From Vibrio sp. S9_S30 (GTDB taxonomy: Bacteria; Pseudomonadota; Gammaproteobacteria; Enterobacterales; Vibrionaceae), in contig NZ_JAAUWT010000002.1 of NCBI RefSeq assembly GCF_014694455.1, positions 1 to 64,000 on the forward strand: a DNA stretch of 64,000 bases, in the 5' to 3' direction. Both the position numbers and the translations under genes were made by a program. Of the stretch, positions 38,225 through 49,451 are shown one piece after another (positions within the stretch are counted from its first letter, which is position 1; each line of letters starts with the position of its first letter). The notes beneath the pieces were generated by a model. That model did not search any database and had not been told where the DNA came from. It saw only the letters and a list, made by a program, of their open reading frames with translations.

Positions 38225-38740
38225 ATGGATCATTTTGAATTGTTTGGTATATCTTGTCAGTTTGATCTCGATGTTGCTGCGTTATCTACTCAGTTCAGAG
38301 AGCTTCAGCGTCAATTCCATCCTGATAAATTCGCGACTGCATCCGAGCGAGATCGTCTTCTTGCTGTGCAAAAAGCGGCACAAATCAATGATGCTTTCCA
38401 AGTCCTGAAACACCCTATTTCTCGTGCTGAATACCTACTTTCTCTGAAAGGAGTAGACATTCGGAATGAGCAAAATACGATGCAAGATCCTATGTTTCTA
38501 ATGGAACAGATGGAGCTGAGGGAAGCATTAGAAGACATTGAGTCGTCATCCGATCCAGAATCTGAACTCTTCGATTTTGAGAAAAAGGTCAGTAAACTGT
38601 ACCAGTCGCATTTGAGCGACATGGTTCAGGCATTAACTGACAACACACTGGAAAACGCTGCGAATGGTATTCGTAAGCTAAAATTTATTGCCAAATTACA
38701 AAATGAAATAGAGCAGTTAGAAGATAAACTGCTCGGATAA
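38225..38740 (+). CDS. hscB: HscB: J-domain co-chaperone
   Basis: The start at 38225 gives 171 residues, the E. coli length ([16 protein letters not shown]). The J domain has the FHPDKF HPD motif near 32-34, and the C-terminal helices bind IscU. An upstream in-frame ATG at 38156 falls inside the hairpin and lacks family support. Confidence 0.95.
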   Translation: MDHFELFGISCQFDLDVAALSTQFRELQRQFHPDKFATASERDRLLAVQKAAQINDAFQVLKHPISRAEYLLSLKGVDIRNEQNTMQDPMFLMEQMELREALEDIESSSDPESELFDFEKKVSKLYQSHLSDMVQALTDNTLENAANGIRKLKFIAKLQNEIEQLEDKLLG

Positions 38741-38753
38741 TAAAGGACTTTCA

Positions 38754-40607
38754 ATGGCATTACTTCAAATTGCAGAACCGGGTCAAAGTTCAGCCCCGCA
38801 CAAGCATCGTTTGGCGGCTGGTATTGATTTGGGGACGACGAACTCACTTGTGGCGTCTGTTCTTAGCGGAACGGCAAAGCCATTAGTCGATGAGCAGAAT
38901 GAAAGCATTTTGCCATCGGTTGTCTATTATGGTTCTGACACGATATTAGTCGGAGAAAAAGCGCGTGAGCACGCTCAATCCGAGCCCGAGCAAACGATCA
39001 TTTCGGCTAAACGGCTTATCGGTCGTTCTCTTGCTGATATTCAAACCAGATACCCCTCTCTTCCTTATACTTTTATCGAAAGTGAAAATGGGCTGCCATT
39101 AGTTGAAACATCGAAAGGTAACGTCAACCCGATTCAGGTGTCTTCAGAAATATTGAAAGCATTAGGTCAGCGTGCAGAAGAGTCGCTTGGTGGAGAGCTC
39201 ACAGGGGTAGTGATTACTGTTCCTGCCTACTTTGACGATGCGCAGCGTGCAGGTACGAAAGATGCGGCTACGTTGGCAGGGTTGAAGGTCCTTCGGTTAC
39301 TGAATGAACCAACGGCAGCAGCGATTGCCTATGGGCTGGACTCCGCTCAAGAAGGCGTGATCGCTGTTTATGATTTAGGGGGCGGAACGTTTGATATTTC
39401 CATCCTGCGTCTATCCAAAGGTGTTTTTGAAGTCCTTGCGACTGGCGGCGATTCTGCTTTGGGTGGTGATGACCTTGACCACATAGTGGCAAGCTATATC
39501 AAAGAACAATCAGGTATTCAGGCTGAGCTTTCTAATGAACAGCAACGAGTGTTACTGGATACGGCAACTCAAGCAAAAATCGAGTTATCAAGCACTGAGT
39601 CTACAGAAGTAACGTTTGGGGCATGGTCTGGCTCTTTGTCTCGCGATACGTTCAATGAACTTATCCAGCCTCTAGTTAAAAAAACGCTGCTTTCTTGTCG
39701 CCGAGCATTGAAAGATGCTGGGGTTTCTGCGGATGAAATACAAGAAGTGGTGATGGTTGGTGGTTCGACGCGCACACTCCATGTTCGTGACATGGTTGGT
39801 GAGTTCTTTGGGCGAACGCCACTCACGAGCATCAATCCGGATGAGGTTGTTGCTATTGGCGCAGCCATTCAGGCCGATATCTTAGCGGGTAATAAGCCAG
39901 ATTCCGAGATGCTGCTACTTGACGTGATCCCTCTCTCATTGGGGATTGAAACCATGGGTGGTTTGGTTGAAAAAATCATCCCAAGAAACACCACAATTCC
40001 CGTTGCCAAAGCACAAGAATTTACGACGTTTAAAGATGGGCAAACGGGCATGCTCGTCCATGTTACGCAAGGTGAGCGCGAAATGATTGACGACTGTCGT
40101 TCATTAGCCAAGTTCTCACTAAAAGGCATACCGCCTATGGCTGCGGGTGCCGCGCATATACGTGTCACTTATCAGGTTGATGCGGATGGTTTGCTGTCAG
40201 TCACTGCGATGGAAAAGAGTACAGGTGTGCAAGCTGAAATCCAAGTGAAACCTTCTTATGGTTTGAGTGATGATGAAGTCGCAAATATGCTAAAAGACTC
40301 CATGGCTTACGCAAAAGAGGACATGCAAGCAAGGGCTCTTGCGGAGCAAAGGGTCGAAGCGGATCGCGTTATTGAAGGTTTGGTTTCTGCTTTGCAAGCC
40401 GATGGCGATGCGCTGCTTTCCGAAGAAGAACAGCAAGTGTTACTAAAATCAATAGAAGCTTTGATTGCTTTGCGTAACCAAGATAGTGCTGACGCGATTG
40501 AGCAAGGCATCAAAGAGACAGACAAAGCCAGTCAGGATTTTGCCGCTCGCCGTATGGACAAATCGATTCGAACCGCCCTATCTGGTCAATCCGTTGATGA
40601 CATATAA
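38754..40607 (+). CDS. hscA: HscA: specialised Hsp70 chaperone
   Basis: A 617-residue DnaK paralogue with [23 protein letters not shown] and VGGSTRT in the ATPase domain, and a substrate domain starting around 390. With HscB it drives cluster release from IscU. Thirteen bases separate it from hscB. Confidence 0.96.
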   Translation: MALLQIAEPGQSSAPHKHRLAAGIDLGTTNSLVASVLSGTAKPLVDEQNESILPSVVYYGSDTILVGEKAREHAQSEPEQTIISAKRLIGRSLADIQTRYPSLPYTFIESENGLPLVETSKGNVNPIQVSSEILKALGQRAEESLGGELTGVVITVPAYFDDAQRAGTKDAATLAGLKVLRLLNEPTAAAIAYGLDSAQEGVIAVYDLGGGTFDISILRLSKGVFEVLATGGDSALGGDDLDHIVASYIKEQSGIQAELSNEQQRVLLDTATQAKIELSSTESTEVTFGAWSGSLSRDTFNELIQPLVKKTLLSCRRALKDAGVSADEIQEVVMVGGSTRTLHVRDMVGEFFGRTPLTSINPDEVVAIGAAIQADILAGNKPDSEMLLLDVIPLSLGIETMGGLVEKIIPRNTTIPVAKAQEFTTFKDGQTGMLVHVTQGEREMIDDCRSLAKFSLKGIPPMAAGAAHIRVTYQVDADGLLSVTAMEKSTGVQAEIQVKPSYGLSDDEVANMLKDSMAYAKEDMQARALAEQRVEADRVIEGLVSALQADGDALLSEEEQQVLLKSIEALIALRNQDSADAIEQGIKETDKASQDFAARRMDKSIRTALSGQSVDDI

Positions 40608-40631
40608 CAGTTATTAGTTTGAGAGTTTAAA

Positions 40632-40970
40632 ATGCCAAAGATTATTGTATTACCCCATGAAGACCTTTGCCCAGAAGGTGCGGTATTAGAAGGACAAACT
40701 GGTCAGACTGTTCTTGATGTTGCTTTACAAAATGGCATCGGAATCGAACATGCCTGCGAGAAATCCTGTGCTTGTACCACCTGCCATATTATTGTACGTG
40801 AAGGGTTCGATTCATTAGATGAGAGTGAAGAACTTGAAGATGACATGCTTGATAAAGCATGGGGCCTAGAGCCCGAGTCTCGTTTAAGTTGCCAAGCGGT
40901 GATCACCGACGAAGATTTGGTTGTCGAAATTCCGAAATACACGCTGAATCATGCGGCAGAAGATCACTAA
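40632..40970 (+). CDS. fdx: Fdx: adrenodoxin-type [2Fe-2S] ferredoxin
   Basis: A 112-residue ferredoxin with the ligands C-x5-C-x2-C (CEKSCACTTC) and a distal Cys in RLSCQAV. It provides electrons for cluster assembly. Confidence 0.95.
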   Translation: MPKIIVLPHEDLCPEGAVLEGQTGQTVLDVALQNGIGIEHACEKSCACTTCHIIVREGFDSLDESEELEDDMLDKAWGLEPESRLSCQAVITDEDLVVEIPKYTLNHAAEDH

Positions 40971-40982
40971 TAAGGAAGAACA

Positions 40983-41183
40983 ATGAGTTTAAAATGGACA
41001 GACTCGCGAGATATCGCCATTGAGCTATGTGACCTTTTCCCCGAGACCGATCCTAAAACGGTGCGCTTCACGGATTTGCACCGCTGGATTTGTGAGCTTG
41101 AAGAGTTTGACGATGAGCCGAGCCGTTCAAACGAAAAAATCCTAGAAGCGATCATCCTCTGCTGGATGGATGAGATCGATTAA
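40983..41183 (+). CDS. iscX: IscX: IscS-binding modulator
   Basis: A 66-residue acidic protein starting [24 protein letters not shown], with the YfhJ/Isc[15 protein letters not shown] motif. It binds IscS and modulates sulfur transfer. It is the last gene of the isc operon and is followed by a strong terminator. Confidence 0.94.
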   Translation: MSLKWTDSRDIAIELCDLFPETDPKTVRFTDLHRWICELEEFDDEPSRSNEKILEAIILCWMDEID

Positions 41184-41209
41184 GTGAATGAAAACGTAAT
41201 GATCAAGTC

Positions 41210-41224
41210 ACATCAAGTAACTTG
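41210..41224. repeat. Short perfect palindrome tcaagt-a-acttga
   Basis: This palindrome, just after iscX, resembles the pstB-phoU palindrome in its aagtaacttg core. It may belong to a dispersed short palindromic family. There is no T-run. Confidence 0.35.
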
Positions 41225-41271
41225 AGTTATCTGTTGGTTTATTTACGTAGTCTGACATTATTTACTGAAAA

Positions 41272-41299
41272 AAGCGGGCTTTGATGCCCGTTTTTTTTA
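41272..41299 (+). terminator. Terminator of the isc operon
   Basis: A GC-rich stem cgggc/gcccg with a short loop is flanked by aaaaaag and tttttttt. It separates iscX from pepB. Confidence 0.92.
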
Positions 41300-41409
41300 T
41301 GAGAGTGATATTTTCTACGAACATAATGCTAACATTCCTTAACTCGTGAAAAGAAACAAAGTCGTAATAGAATTCAGCGAAGATTACGATGATAAGACAA
41401 GGAGAAATC

Positions 41410-42702
41410 ATGTCTACACAAATGCCAGTATTCATTTCCTCACAAGTGGCACTCCCTCAATGGGGCGACAAAGCAATTTTATCTTTTACAGATCAAGGTA
41501 CAACGATTCATCACACCGATGGTGAGTTAGTTGATGTGATTCAGCGTGCTGGGCGCAAGCTGGATGGACAAGGAATCAAATCCGTATTTTTGCAAGGTGA
41601 AGGTTGGGATGTAGAAAGCATCTGGGCATTTTACCAAGGTTATCGTGATCCTAAAAATACCAATTCTGTTGAGTGGGCTGATCTCGAAGAGAATGAACAA
41701 CATGAACTGAGTTCTCGCATCAAAGCAGGAAACTGGGTCCGAGATATCATCAACAAAAGTGCAGAAGAAGTCGCTCCTCGCCAACTTGCAACGATGGCTG
41801 GAGAGTTCATTAAATCTCTTGCGCCAGAGCATGTGACGTACAGAATCATAAAAGATAAAGACTTACTCACAGAGGGGTGGGAAGGGATTTATGCCGTTGG
41901 TCGTGGTTCAGAACGTACTTCCGCAATGCTTCAGTTGGATTACAACCCAACAGGTGATGAAAATGCACCCGTTTTCGCTTGTTTAGTGGGTAAGGGGATT
42001 ACCTTCGATTCTGGCGGTTACAGTATTAAGCCCTCTGGGTTCATGGACGCCATGAAGGCTGATATGGGAGGGGCGGGCACGATTGCCGGTGGTCTTGGGT
42101 TGGCTATCCTTCGTGGGCTTAACAAACGCGTAAAATTGATTCTTTGTTGTGCCGAAAACATGATTTCAGGGCGAGCTTTCAAGTTGGGCGATATCATCAC
42201 TTACAAAAATGGTAAGACTGTCGAAATCATGAATACCGATGCAGAAGGTCGTTTGGTTCTTGCGGATGGTCTTCTGTATGCAAGTGAACAAAATCCCAAG
42301 CTCATCATCGATTGCGCCACCCTCACTGGTGCTGCAAAGAATGCATTAGGTAATGATTACCACGCACTTCTTTCATTTGATCAGCAACTATCATCTAAAG
42401 CCATAGGGTATGCCGCTGAAGAGCGTGAAGGGCTCTGGCCTCTTCCTTTGGCGGATTTCCACCGTTCCATGCTTCCTTCTAACTTTGCAGATATGTCGAA
42501 CATCAGCAGCGGTCAATACTCTCCAGGTGCGAGTACTGCTGCGGCCTTTTTGTCGTACTTTGTGAATGATTACAAGAAAGGTTGGTTGCATTTCGACTGC
42601 GCAGGCACGTATCGTAAGAGTGCCAGCGACAAATGGTCTGCCGGTGCAACGGGCATGGGGGTGCGTACACTCGCTCGAATTTTGACAGAACAATCAAAAT
42701 AA
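41410..42702 (+). CDS. pepB: PepB: aminopeptidase B (M17 leucyl aminopeptidase family)
   Basis: The start at 41410 follows an aaggaga ribosome site and gives 430 residues. The M17 metal and active-site motifs are present: [25 protein letters not shown], and [14 protein letters not shown]. It cleaves N-terminal residues from peptides, with Cys-Gly among the family's substrates. The position after iscX is conserved in enterics and vibrios. Confidence 0.93.
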   Translation: MSTQMPVFISSQVALPQWGDKAILSFTDQGTTIHHTDGELVDVIQRAGRKLDGQGIKSVFLQGEGWDVESIWAFYQGYRDPKNTNSVEWADLEENEQHELSSRIKAGNWVRDIINKSAEEVAPRQLATMAGEFIKSLAPEHVTYRIIKDKDLLTEGWEGIYAVGRGSERTSAMLQLDYNPTGDENAPVFACLVGKGITFDSGGYSIKPSGFMDAMKADMGGAGTIAGGLGLAILRGLNKRVKLILCCAENMISGRAFKLGDIITYKNGKTVEIMNTDAEGRLVLADGLLYASEQNPKLIIDCATLTGAAKNALGNDYHALLSFDQQLSSKAIGYAAEEREGLWPLPLADFHRSMLPSNFADMSNISSGQYSPGASTAAAFLSYFVNDYKKGWLHFDCAGTYRKSASDKWSAGATGMGVRTLARILTEQSK

Positions 42703-42782
42703 ATTGAATTCAATTTAAAAAATCGAGGGCGCAACTCGCTTGCTGTTTTCGACTATTATAACGAAAGAACAAAGGACATCTT

Positions 42783-43223
42783 ATGGCTCTAGAAAGAACG
42801 TTTTCCATCATTAAACCCGATGCAGTAAAGCGAAACCTTGTGGGTGAAATCTACCATCGATTCGAAAAAGCGGGCTTGAGGATCATTGCCGCTAAAATGG
42901 TTCATTTATCCAATGAACAAGCGAGTGGTTTCTATGCTGAGCACGAAGGCAAGCCTTTCTTTGAGGGATTGAAAGAGTTCATGACATCTGGACCTATCAT
43001 GGTTCAAGTGCTTGAAGGTGAAAACGCGATCGCCCGCTACCGCGAACTGATGGGGAAAACAAACCCTGAAGAAGCTGCGTGTGGCACTATCCGTGCTGAT
43101 TACGCAGTCAGCATGCGTTACAACTCAGTACATGGGAGCGATAGCCCTGAATCCGCAGCGCGCGAAATTGAGTTTTTCTTCCCTGCATCTGAAATTTGCC
43201 CTAGAGAAGATGAGTCTTTTTAG
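42783..43223 (+). CDS. ndk: Ndk: nucleoside diphosphate kinase
   Basis: A 146-residue enzyme with [21 protein letters not shown] at the start and the catalytic His in [12 protein letters not shown]. It balances NTP pools. It has a slightly longer C-terminus than the E. coli protein. Confidence 0.96.
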   Translation: MALERTFSIIKPDAVKRNLVGEIYHRFEKAGLRIIAAKMVHLSNEQASGFYAEHEGKPFFEGLKEFMTSGPIMVQVLEGENAIARYRELMGKTNPEEAACGTIRADYAVSMRYNSVHGSDSPESAAREIEFFFPASEICPREDESF

Positions 43224-43237
43224 AGTATGAGATTATC

Positions 43238-43267
43238 ATTGCACTTATGGTTATTCGTAGGTGCAAT
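43238..43267 (+). terminator. Possible terminator of ndk
   Basis: The arms attgcac/gtgcaat, around a 16-nt loop, are followed by gtttt. The large loop makes it a moderate candidate. Confidence 0.5.
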
Positions 43268-43454
43268 GTTTTCCACGTCCTTACCCGCTCTCCTTCAATA
43301 TCAAGCTTCATTCTGGTTATCCTTTTTCTGTTTAAAATTTAATCACTTTGAAATGAATCCTTTATAAATAACCTTACTCTTGCCCCCTTGTTGTCACTGG
43401 GTAAAGGCTGTACAATTCGCGCCCTTAAATACCGTTCCACCTGCGAGAGGCAAC

Positions 43455-44573
43455 ATGAGCAGCGAAAAAGTAAATCTACTGGATTTTGACCGTAAAGGGC
43501 TACGAAAATACTTCGCCGATGAATTAGGTGAAAAAGGATTTCGTGCTGATCAGGTCATGAAGTGGATCTACCATTTTGGTGTAGACGATTTTGAGAACAT
43601 GACCAATCTCAATAAGAAGCTTCGAGAGAAACTTATACGTGTTGCAGAAATTCGTGCGCCTTATGTTTCTGATGCACAGTACTCTTCCGATGGTACGATA
43701 AAATGGGCAATGCGAGTTGGTGATCAGGATGTAGAAACCGTGTACATCCCCGACGAAGACAGAGCGACACTTTGTGTTTCCTCCCAAGTGGGGTGTGCGC
43801 TTGAGTGTAAATTCTGCTCTACTGCCCAGCAAGGGTTTAACCGTAATCTGAAAGTGTCGGAAATCATTGGTCAAGTATGGCGCGCAGCAAGAGAAATTGG
43901 ATTACAAAAAGAAACGGGGCGCCGCCCAATTACCAATGTGGTAATGATGGGAATGGGTGAGCCGTTGCTCAACATGAAAAACTTGATTCCGTCTCTGGAG
44001 ATCATGCTCGACGACTTGGGCTTTGGTCTATCAAAGCGCCGCGTGACCGTTTCGACTTCCGGTGTGGTGTCAGGCCTTGATCAAATGACAGGTAACATTG
44101 ATGTTGCACTGGCTATTTCTTTGCATGCCCCAAATGATAAACTTCGAAGTGAGATCATGCCCATTAACGATCGTTGGGACATCCAAGATTTTCTTAATTC
44201 AGTTAGACGTTATATCGCGTCGTCCAATGCCAATCGTGGCAAAGTTACGATTGAGTATGTTCTGCTTGATCACGTGAATGATGATATGGAACATGCTAGA
44301 CAACTCGCAGAACTGTTAAAAGATACTCCGTCGAAGATAAATTTGATTCCTTTTAACCCTTATCCTGGTTCACCATACCGCAAGCCGAGTAACTCACGCA
44401 TTGACCGTTTTATGAAAACGTTGATGAAATACGATTACACGGTCACTGTGCGTAAAACTCGTGGTGATGACATTGACGCAGCTTGTGGTCAGTTAGTTGG
44501 AGATGTGATCGACCGAACAAAACGGACAAAACTTAAACAGCACGGGGAACCAATCGAGGTGAAGTCAATCTGA
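43455..44573 (+). CDS. rlmN: RlmN: dual rRNA/tRNA adenine-C2 methyltransferase
   Basis: A 372-residue radical-SAM enzyme with [19 protein letters not shown] (C-x3-C-x2-C), MGMGEPLLN and a C-terminal ACGQL Cys used for methyl transfer. It modifies A2503 of 23S rRNA and A37 of some tRNAs. The start at 43455 follows gagagg; an earlier frame from 43380 is spurious. It is one of several iron-sulfur enzymes downstream of isc. Confidence 0.95.
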   Translation: MSSEKVNLLDFDRKGLRKYFADELGEKGFRADQVMKWIYHFGVDDFENMTNLNKKLREKLIRVAEIRAPYVSDAQYSSDGTIKWAMRVGDQDVETVYIPDEDRATLCVSSQVGCALECKFCSTAQQGFNRNLKVSEIIGQVWRAAREIGLQKETGRRPITNVVMMGMGEPLLNMKNLIPSLEIMLDDLGFGLSKRRVTVSTSGVVSGLDQMTGNIDVALAISLHAPNDKLRSEIMPINDRWDIQDFLNSVRRYIASSNANRGKVTIEYVLLDHVNDDMEHARQLAELLKDTPSKINLIPFNPYPGSPYRKPSNSRIDRFMKTLMKYDYTVTVRKTRGDDIDAACGQLVGDVIDRTKRTKLKQHGEPIEVKSI

Positions 44574-44618
44574 GTTGATAATTGACCAGAAAGGCACCCC
44601 AGATAGTAAGGGAGTGTG

Positions 44619-45374
44619 ATGTTAGTGAGAATTGCGAACATATTTCTGGTTAGTTTGTTAGTAGGTTGTGTTACAGTTACTGAACAACCCGCTAATAATC
44701 AGTTTGATAAGATAAAGGCGGCAGAGGCGCGTATAAGCTTAGGTTTAAGTTATCTTGAGTCCAAAGATATGGTTCGGGCGAGAGAAAATCTTGAAACCGC
44801 ATTAAGCTACGCACCCGATTATTATCGCTCACTGATTGCAATGGCTCACTTTTATCAAGAAGTTGGCGAGACTGGTCAGGCAGAGCAAGCCTATAAAAAG
44901 GCACTTAGGGAGTCACCTAAGAACGGTGATGTGCTCAATAACTACGGTACGTTTCTTTGTAAAATCGGTCGATACGATGAAGCCGATGCATTCTTTAACC
45001 GTGCTATTGAACAGCCATATTACTACCTGATTGCAGCCAGCTATCAAAATGCGGCTATGTGTGCGCTGAAAAGCGGCGATCAGGATAAAGCTGAATATTA
45101 TTTTGCCCGTTCTTTGGATCATGACCCTAATCGTATTGTTTCTATACTTCAGCTAACACAAATAGAAATACAAAAAGCAAAGTATCGAGAAGCTAGGGTT
45201 AGACTTTTAAAATTTCATAATAGATATGGGTATAAAGCTTCGAGTTTAGGTCTGTTAATTGAATTAGAAAAACAAGCAGGCAATAACACTCTTGCAAGTA
45301 AGTACACAAGCGTACTAAAAGATAAATACCCAGACTCGATTCAATATCAGAAGTACATAGCGAATGAGTATTGA
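44619..45374 (+). CDS. pilF: PilF/PilW: type IV pilus biogenesis lipoprotein, TPR
   Basis: A 251-residue outer-membrane lipoprotein: signal peptide with lipobox LLVGC, then TPR repeats (about 35-210). It is needed for secretin assembly in type IV pili. ATG at 44619 is preferred because it sits well behind aaggga; an adjacent GTG at 44616 is possible. Its last 11 bases overlap rodZ. Confidence 0.88.
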   Translation: MLVRIANIFLVSLLVGCVTVTEQPANNQFDKIKAAEARISLGLSYLESKDMVRARENLETALSYAPDYYRSLIAMAHFYQEVGETGQAEQAYKKALRESPKNGDVLNNYGTFLCKIGRYDEADAFFNRAIEQPYYYLIAASYQNAAMCALKSGDQDKAEYYFARSLDHDPNRIVSILQLTQIEIQKAKYREARVRLLKFHNRYGYKASSLGLLIELEKQAGNNTLASKYTSVLKDKYPDSIQYQKYIANEY

Positions 45375-46377
45375 ACAAACAGCAGAAAATATGACTATTT
45401 CAACATTGCCACTTCCTGGCGATGTACTGCGCCAGCAGCGAGAGAAGTTGGGGTTAACGCAAAAAGACATCGCTGACCGTCTTCGTCTCCGCTTGGCGGT
45501 GATACAAAACATTGAAGATAACAACTTCAAGTCAGATCAAGTAGCCACTTTTACCCGTGGCTATTTGCGATCTTACGCTAAGGCCGTTGGATTGAGTGAT
45601 GATGATGTTTTGCCCCTTCTAGAAGAAGAGGTCAATCATAAAGAGCAATCCATGCAGAGCTTTTCGAGAAAAACCAATCGAGAAAAGCACGACAGCCGAA
45701 TCATGCTAATTACATGGGGTGTTTTGGTTGTGCTGGTTGGCATATCTTCTGTGTGGTGGTGGCAGAATCAAAGCTTAGACACACTTTCTGTATCTGAACT
45801 GACTGCGTCATCAGACACCCTTTCTCAAGAATCGGAAGCCGATTTAGCTGTGCTTGAGGCGCAGAGAGAACTGAATGCCGCCTCTGTGCAGCCTGTTCCA
45901 CATATCGAAGAGGCAGAGCGAGCTACTGATGTCGCCATTTCAACTGAAGAAACGAAACCAGTCAACGCAGAAGTTACGGATTCTTCGATTGTTGATTCCT
46001 CAAAGACTGAGAGCCGAGTTGCCGACTTAGCAACAAATGATGTTTCGCCTTCTTCATCTAACACGCCATCTGCCGCTGAGTCGTCCGAGAGTGATGAGCT
46101 TGCATCTTCAGACTCTCAGGCTTCGGGCAGTTCGCTTTCTGCTAATTCAGTTTCAATGTCGTTTTCGGCTGACTGTTGGATTCAGATAAAAGACGCAGAA
46201 GGCAAGGTACTTGCCACTGGCGTAAAAAAAGCGGGACAACAACTGACTGTAAGTGGTAAGGCTCCATATAGCGTCATATTAGGTGCACCTGAAGGTGTCT
46301 CGATGACATTTGCTGGTGAAGCCGTGGACCTTTCTGGGTATACTGCGGGCAAAGTAGCAAGATTCAAATTACCCTAG
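45364..46377 (+). CDS. rodZ: RodZ: cell-shape cytoskeletal anchor
   Basis: A 337-residue bitopic protein: an N-terminal helix-turn-helix (about 20-85, LRQQREKLGLTQKDIADRLRL) that binds MreB, one membrane helix (about 115-135, ending VWWWQ), a Ser/Thr/Glu-rich low-complexity linker (about 140-260) and a C-terminal DUF4115 beta domain. It keeps rod shape. It overlaps pilF and precedes ispG. Confidence 0.92.
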   Translation: MSIEQTAENMTISTLPLPGDVLRQQREKLGLTQKDIADRLRLRLAVIQNIEDNNFKSDQVATFTRGYLRSYAKAVGLSDDDVLPLLEEEVNHKEQSMQSFSRKTNREKHDSRIMLITWGVLVVLVGISSVWWWQNQSLDTLSVSELTASSDTLSQESEADLAVLEAQRELNAASVQPVPHIEEAERATDVAISTEETKPVNAEVTDSSIVDSSKTESRVADLATNDVSPSSSNTPSAAESSESDELASSDSQASGSSLSANSVSMSFSADCWIQIKDAEGKVLATGVKKAGQQLTVSGKAPYSVILGAPEGVSMTFAGEAVDLSGYTAGKVARFKLP

Positions 46378-46401
46378 AAGCTGAGTAAGTCTAAAGCCAT
46401 T

Positions 46402-47526
46402 ATGCAACACGAATCCCCTATTAAACGTCGTGCATCGACCCGCATATATGTGGGTGATGTTCCGATCGGTGACGGTGCCCCTATTGCGGTGCAGTCCATG
46501 ACCAACACCAGAACAACGGATGTTGAGGCAACAGTGGCTCAAATTAAGTCTCTGGAAACCGTTGGTGCTGATATTGTACGTATTTCTGTTCCAACCATGG
46601 AAGCGGCAGAAGCCTTTAAACTCATCAAGCAGCAAGTCAATGTTCCGTTAGTAGCCGATATTCATTTCGATTACCGAATTGCTTTAAAAGTAGCGGAATA
46701 TGGTGTTGACTGTTTGAGAATAAACCCCGGTAACATCGGTAATGAAGCGCGAGTAAAATCGGTTGTTGACTGTGCTCGCGATAAAAACATCCCTATTCGT
46801 ATTGGTGTTAATGGCGGTTCTTTAGAAAAAGACCTGCAAGTCAAATACGGGGAACCCACTCCTGAAGCGCTTGTAGAGTCAGCAATGCGACATGTTGACT
46901 ATCTTGATCGTTTGAATTTTGATCAATTCAAGGTCAGTGTAAAAGCATCCGATGTCTTTTTGGCTGTAGACTCATACCGTCTGCTTGCAAAAGAAATTGA
47001 TCAGCCACTGCATTTGGGTATTACTGAGGCAGGCGGTGCGCGTGCAGGTTCAGTGAAATCGGCTGTTGGCTTGGGCATGCTGTTAGCGGAAGGCATTGGC
47101 GATACACTACGTATTTCTCTTGCCGCTGATCCTGTCGAAGAAATCAAGGTTGGCTTTGATATTTTGAAGTCGCTGCGTATCCGCTCACGTGGTATCAACT
47201 TCATAGCTTGTCCAAGTTGCTCTCGCCAAGAATTCGATGTGATTAACACGGTTAATGCGTTAGAAGAGCGCTTAGAAGACATTATTACACCTATGGATGT
47301 CTCAATCATTGGCTGCGTAGTCAATGGACCTGGTGAAGCCGAAGTCTCCCATTTAGGGCTAGCTGGAAGTCACAAGAAAAGCGCTTTCTACGAAGATGGT
47401 AAACGTCAAAAAGAACGCTTTGATAATGATGATTTGGTTAGTAAGCTCGAAGCGAAAATTCGTGCAAAAGCGTCGATGCTTGATGAAAGCAATCGCATCG
47501 ACATCAATTTTATCGATAAACAATAA
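46402..47526 (+). CDS. ispG: IspG: HMBPP synthase (GcpE)
   Basis: A 374-residue [4Fe-4S] enzyme of the MEP isoprenoid pathway. It has a TIM barrel and a C-terminal cluster domain with [12 protein letters not shown] and [12 protein letters not shown] (three Cys and Glu ligands). It converts MEcPP to HMBPP. Confidence 0.96.
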   Translation: MQHESPIKRRASTRIYVGDVPIGDGAPIAVQSMTNTRTTDVEATVAQIKSLETVGADIVRISVPTMEAAEAFKLIKQQVNVPLVADIHFDYRIALKVAEYGVDCLRINPGNIGNEARVKSVVDCARDKNIPIRIGVNGGSLEKDLQVKYGEPTPEALVESAMRHVDYLDRLNFDQFKVSVKASDVFLAVDSYRLLAKEIDQPLHLGITEAGGARAGSVKSAVGLGMLLAEGIGDTLRISLAADPVEEIKVGFDILKSLRIRSRGINFIACPSCSRQEFDVINTVNALEERLEDIITPMDVSIIGCVVNGPGEAEVSHLGLAGSHKKSAFYEDGKRQKERFDNDDLVSKLEAKIRAKASMLDESNRIDINFIDKQ

Positions 47527-47543
47527 TCTCGACGGTAATAACT

Positions 47544-48812
47544 GTGGCAAAAACGATACAAGCAATCAGAGGCATGAATGACTGCCTCCCAACGCAATCT
47601 CCTCTTTGGCAAAAAGTGGAGGGTGCGGTTAAACATGTAATCAGTGCGTACGGATACAGTGAAGTACGCATGCCTATCGTTGAGATGACGCATCTATTCA
47701 GCCGTGCCATTGGTGAAGTGACCGATGTGGTTGAAAAAGAGATGTACACCTTTGAAGACCGAAATGGTGACAGCCTGACTTTGCGTCCAGAAGGCACAGC
47801 TGGCTGTGTTCGTTCAGGTATTGAAAATGGCTTGCTTTATAATCAAGAGCAGCGCTTATGGTATATGGGACCTATGTTCCGTCACGAGCGCCCTCAAAAA
47901 GGTCGCTATCGTCAATTCCACCAGTGTGGTGTGGAAGTTTTTGGTTTGGATGGTCCCGATGTTGATGCTGAGCTGATCATGCTGACGGCGCGTCTATGGC
48001 GAGAACTCGGTATCGAAAAGCACGTACGTTTAGAGTTGAACTCAATTGGTTCCTTAGACGCCCGTGCTAACTATCGTACAGCATTGATTGAATTCCTTGA
48101 GCAGCACATCGATATTTTGGATGAAGATTGTAAACGCCGTATGCATACGAACCCGCTACGTGTTCTGGATACCAAAAATGCAGATATTCAAGCGATTCTA
48201 GTTGATGCACCACAGTTGTCCGATTACCTTGACGAAGAATCCAAAGCACATTTTGCTGGGTTGTGTGAACTTCTTGACGCGGCTGGTATCGAATACCAAG
48301 TTAACCAGCGCCTTGTTCGTGGGTTGGATTATTACAATCGTACTGTTTTTGAGTGGATTACCGAAAGTTTAGGGGCTCAAGGAACAGTGTGTGGTGGTGG
48401 TCGTTACGACGGGCTGGTCGAGCAGCTGGGTGGTAAGTCTACTCCCGCCGTTGGTTTTGCGATGGGGCTAGAACGTTTAGTGCTTATGTTAGAGGAGCTT
48501 GACCTAGCAGAAACGCGTCGTGCTGTCGATGTGTACATGGTTAGCGCAGGTGACGGCACACTAATGGCGAACATGAAATTGGCCGAACAACTGCGAGAGT
48601 CATTACCGGGGTTACGTGTGATGACGCACTTCGGGGGCGGTAATTTCAAGAAACAATTTAAGCGTGCTGACAAAGTTGGCGCGGTTGTTGCCTTGGTGCT
48701 TGGTGAAAACGAAGTCGCGGAAGGCACTGTCGTCGTCAAAAACCTAACTGGCGGCGAACAAACAACAGTTGCACAGGCAGACGTTGCCGAGCAACTTAAG
48801 CATTTGATCTAA
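47544..48812 (+). CDS. hisS: HisS: histidyl-tRNA synthetase
   Basis: GTG start. The 422-residue class II synthetase has RGMNDCLP, the motif-2 region [16 protein letters not shown], the histidine loop [15 protein letters not shown] and motif 3 [11 protein letters not shown]. Confidence 0.96.
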   Translation: MAKTIQAIRGMNDCLPTQSPLWQKVEGAVKHVISAYGYSEVRMPIVEMTHLFSRAIGEVTDVVEKEMYTFEDRNGDSLTLRPEGTAGCVRSGIENGLLYNQEQRLWYMGPMFRHERPQKGRYRQFHQCGVEVFGLDGPDVDAELIMLTARLWRELGIEKHVRLELNSIGSLDARANYRTALIEFLEQHIDILDEDCKRRMHTNPLRVLDTKNADIQAILVDAPQLSDYLDEESKAHFAGLCELLDAAGIEYQVNQRLVRGLDYYNRTVFEWITESLGAQGTVCGGGRYDGLVEQLGGKSTPAVGFAMGLERLVLMLEELDLAETRRAVDVYMVSAGDGTLMANMKLAEQLRESLPGLRVMTHFGGGNFKKQFKRADKVGAVVALVLGENEVAEGTVVVKNLTGGEQTTVAQADVAEQLKHLI

Positions 48813-48824
48813 AGAGGACAGGAC

Positions 48825-49439
48825 GTGGAACTCTACGATACTGAAGAACAACAGGTAGAAGCCATTAAAGAATGGTGGAAAGAGAATGGTAAAGCGGTCA
48901 TCGTAGGTGCGGTGGTTGGCTTAGGCGGTATCTTTGGCTGGCGTTTTTATCAGGACTCGCAAGCCGAAGCACAAAGTGCTGCTTCTCAAGCGTATGATAA
49001 AGTACTGACTCAAATACAAAATTCTGGTGCCGAGTCGTCTTCTGACGCGTTAGCTTTTATCGAAGCGAATAAAGAATCCCAATATTCTGTATTAGCCTCA
49101 CTTCAATTAGCAAAAGCCTTTGTTGAAGCCGGAGAGCTGGACAAAGCTTTGGAGCAGTTAAACTGGGCTAAAACGAACACAAAAGATACGGCGATCACTT
49201 CTCTGCTAACAATACGTACTTCTCGCGTACTCGCAGAACAAGAGAAATACGATGAAGCGCTTACTCAGCTAGACTCAGTAAAAGAAGCGGGTTGGGCTGG
49301 TCGTGTTGCTGAACTCAAAGGTGATATCTTGCTTCGACAGGGGAATACTGAAGGCGCTTATGCCGCCTACTCAGAAGCACAGCAGCAGTCAGATGCGAGC
49401 CAGGCTCTGCAAATGAAGCTGGACGATCTGGCGAAGTAA
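48825..49439 (+). CDS. yfgM: YfgM: Sec-associated TPR membrane protein
   Basis: GTG start. The 204-residue protein has a short cytoplasmic part (LYDTEEQQVEAIKEWWKENG), one membrane helix (about 24-43) and a periplasmic TPR domain. YfgM works with PpiD near SecYEG. It sits between hisS and bamB as usual. Confidence 0.93.
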   Translation: MELYDTEEQQVEAIKEWWKENGKAVIVGAVVGLGGIFGWRFYQDSQAEAQSAASQAYDKVLTQIQNSGAESSSDALAFIEANKESQYSVLASLQLAKAFVEAGELDKALEQLNWAKTNTKDTAITSLLTIRTSRVLAEQEKYDEALTQLDSVKEAGWAGRVAELKGDILLRQGNTEGAYAAYSEAQQQSDASQALQMKLDDLAK

Positions 49440-49451
49440 GGGTTATATCGA

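Noticed and set aside
39569..40525. Minus-strand frames opposite hscA
   Set aside because: Antisense shadows of a well-conserved Hsp70 gene.
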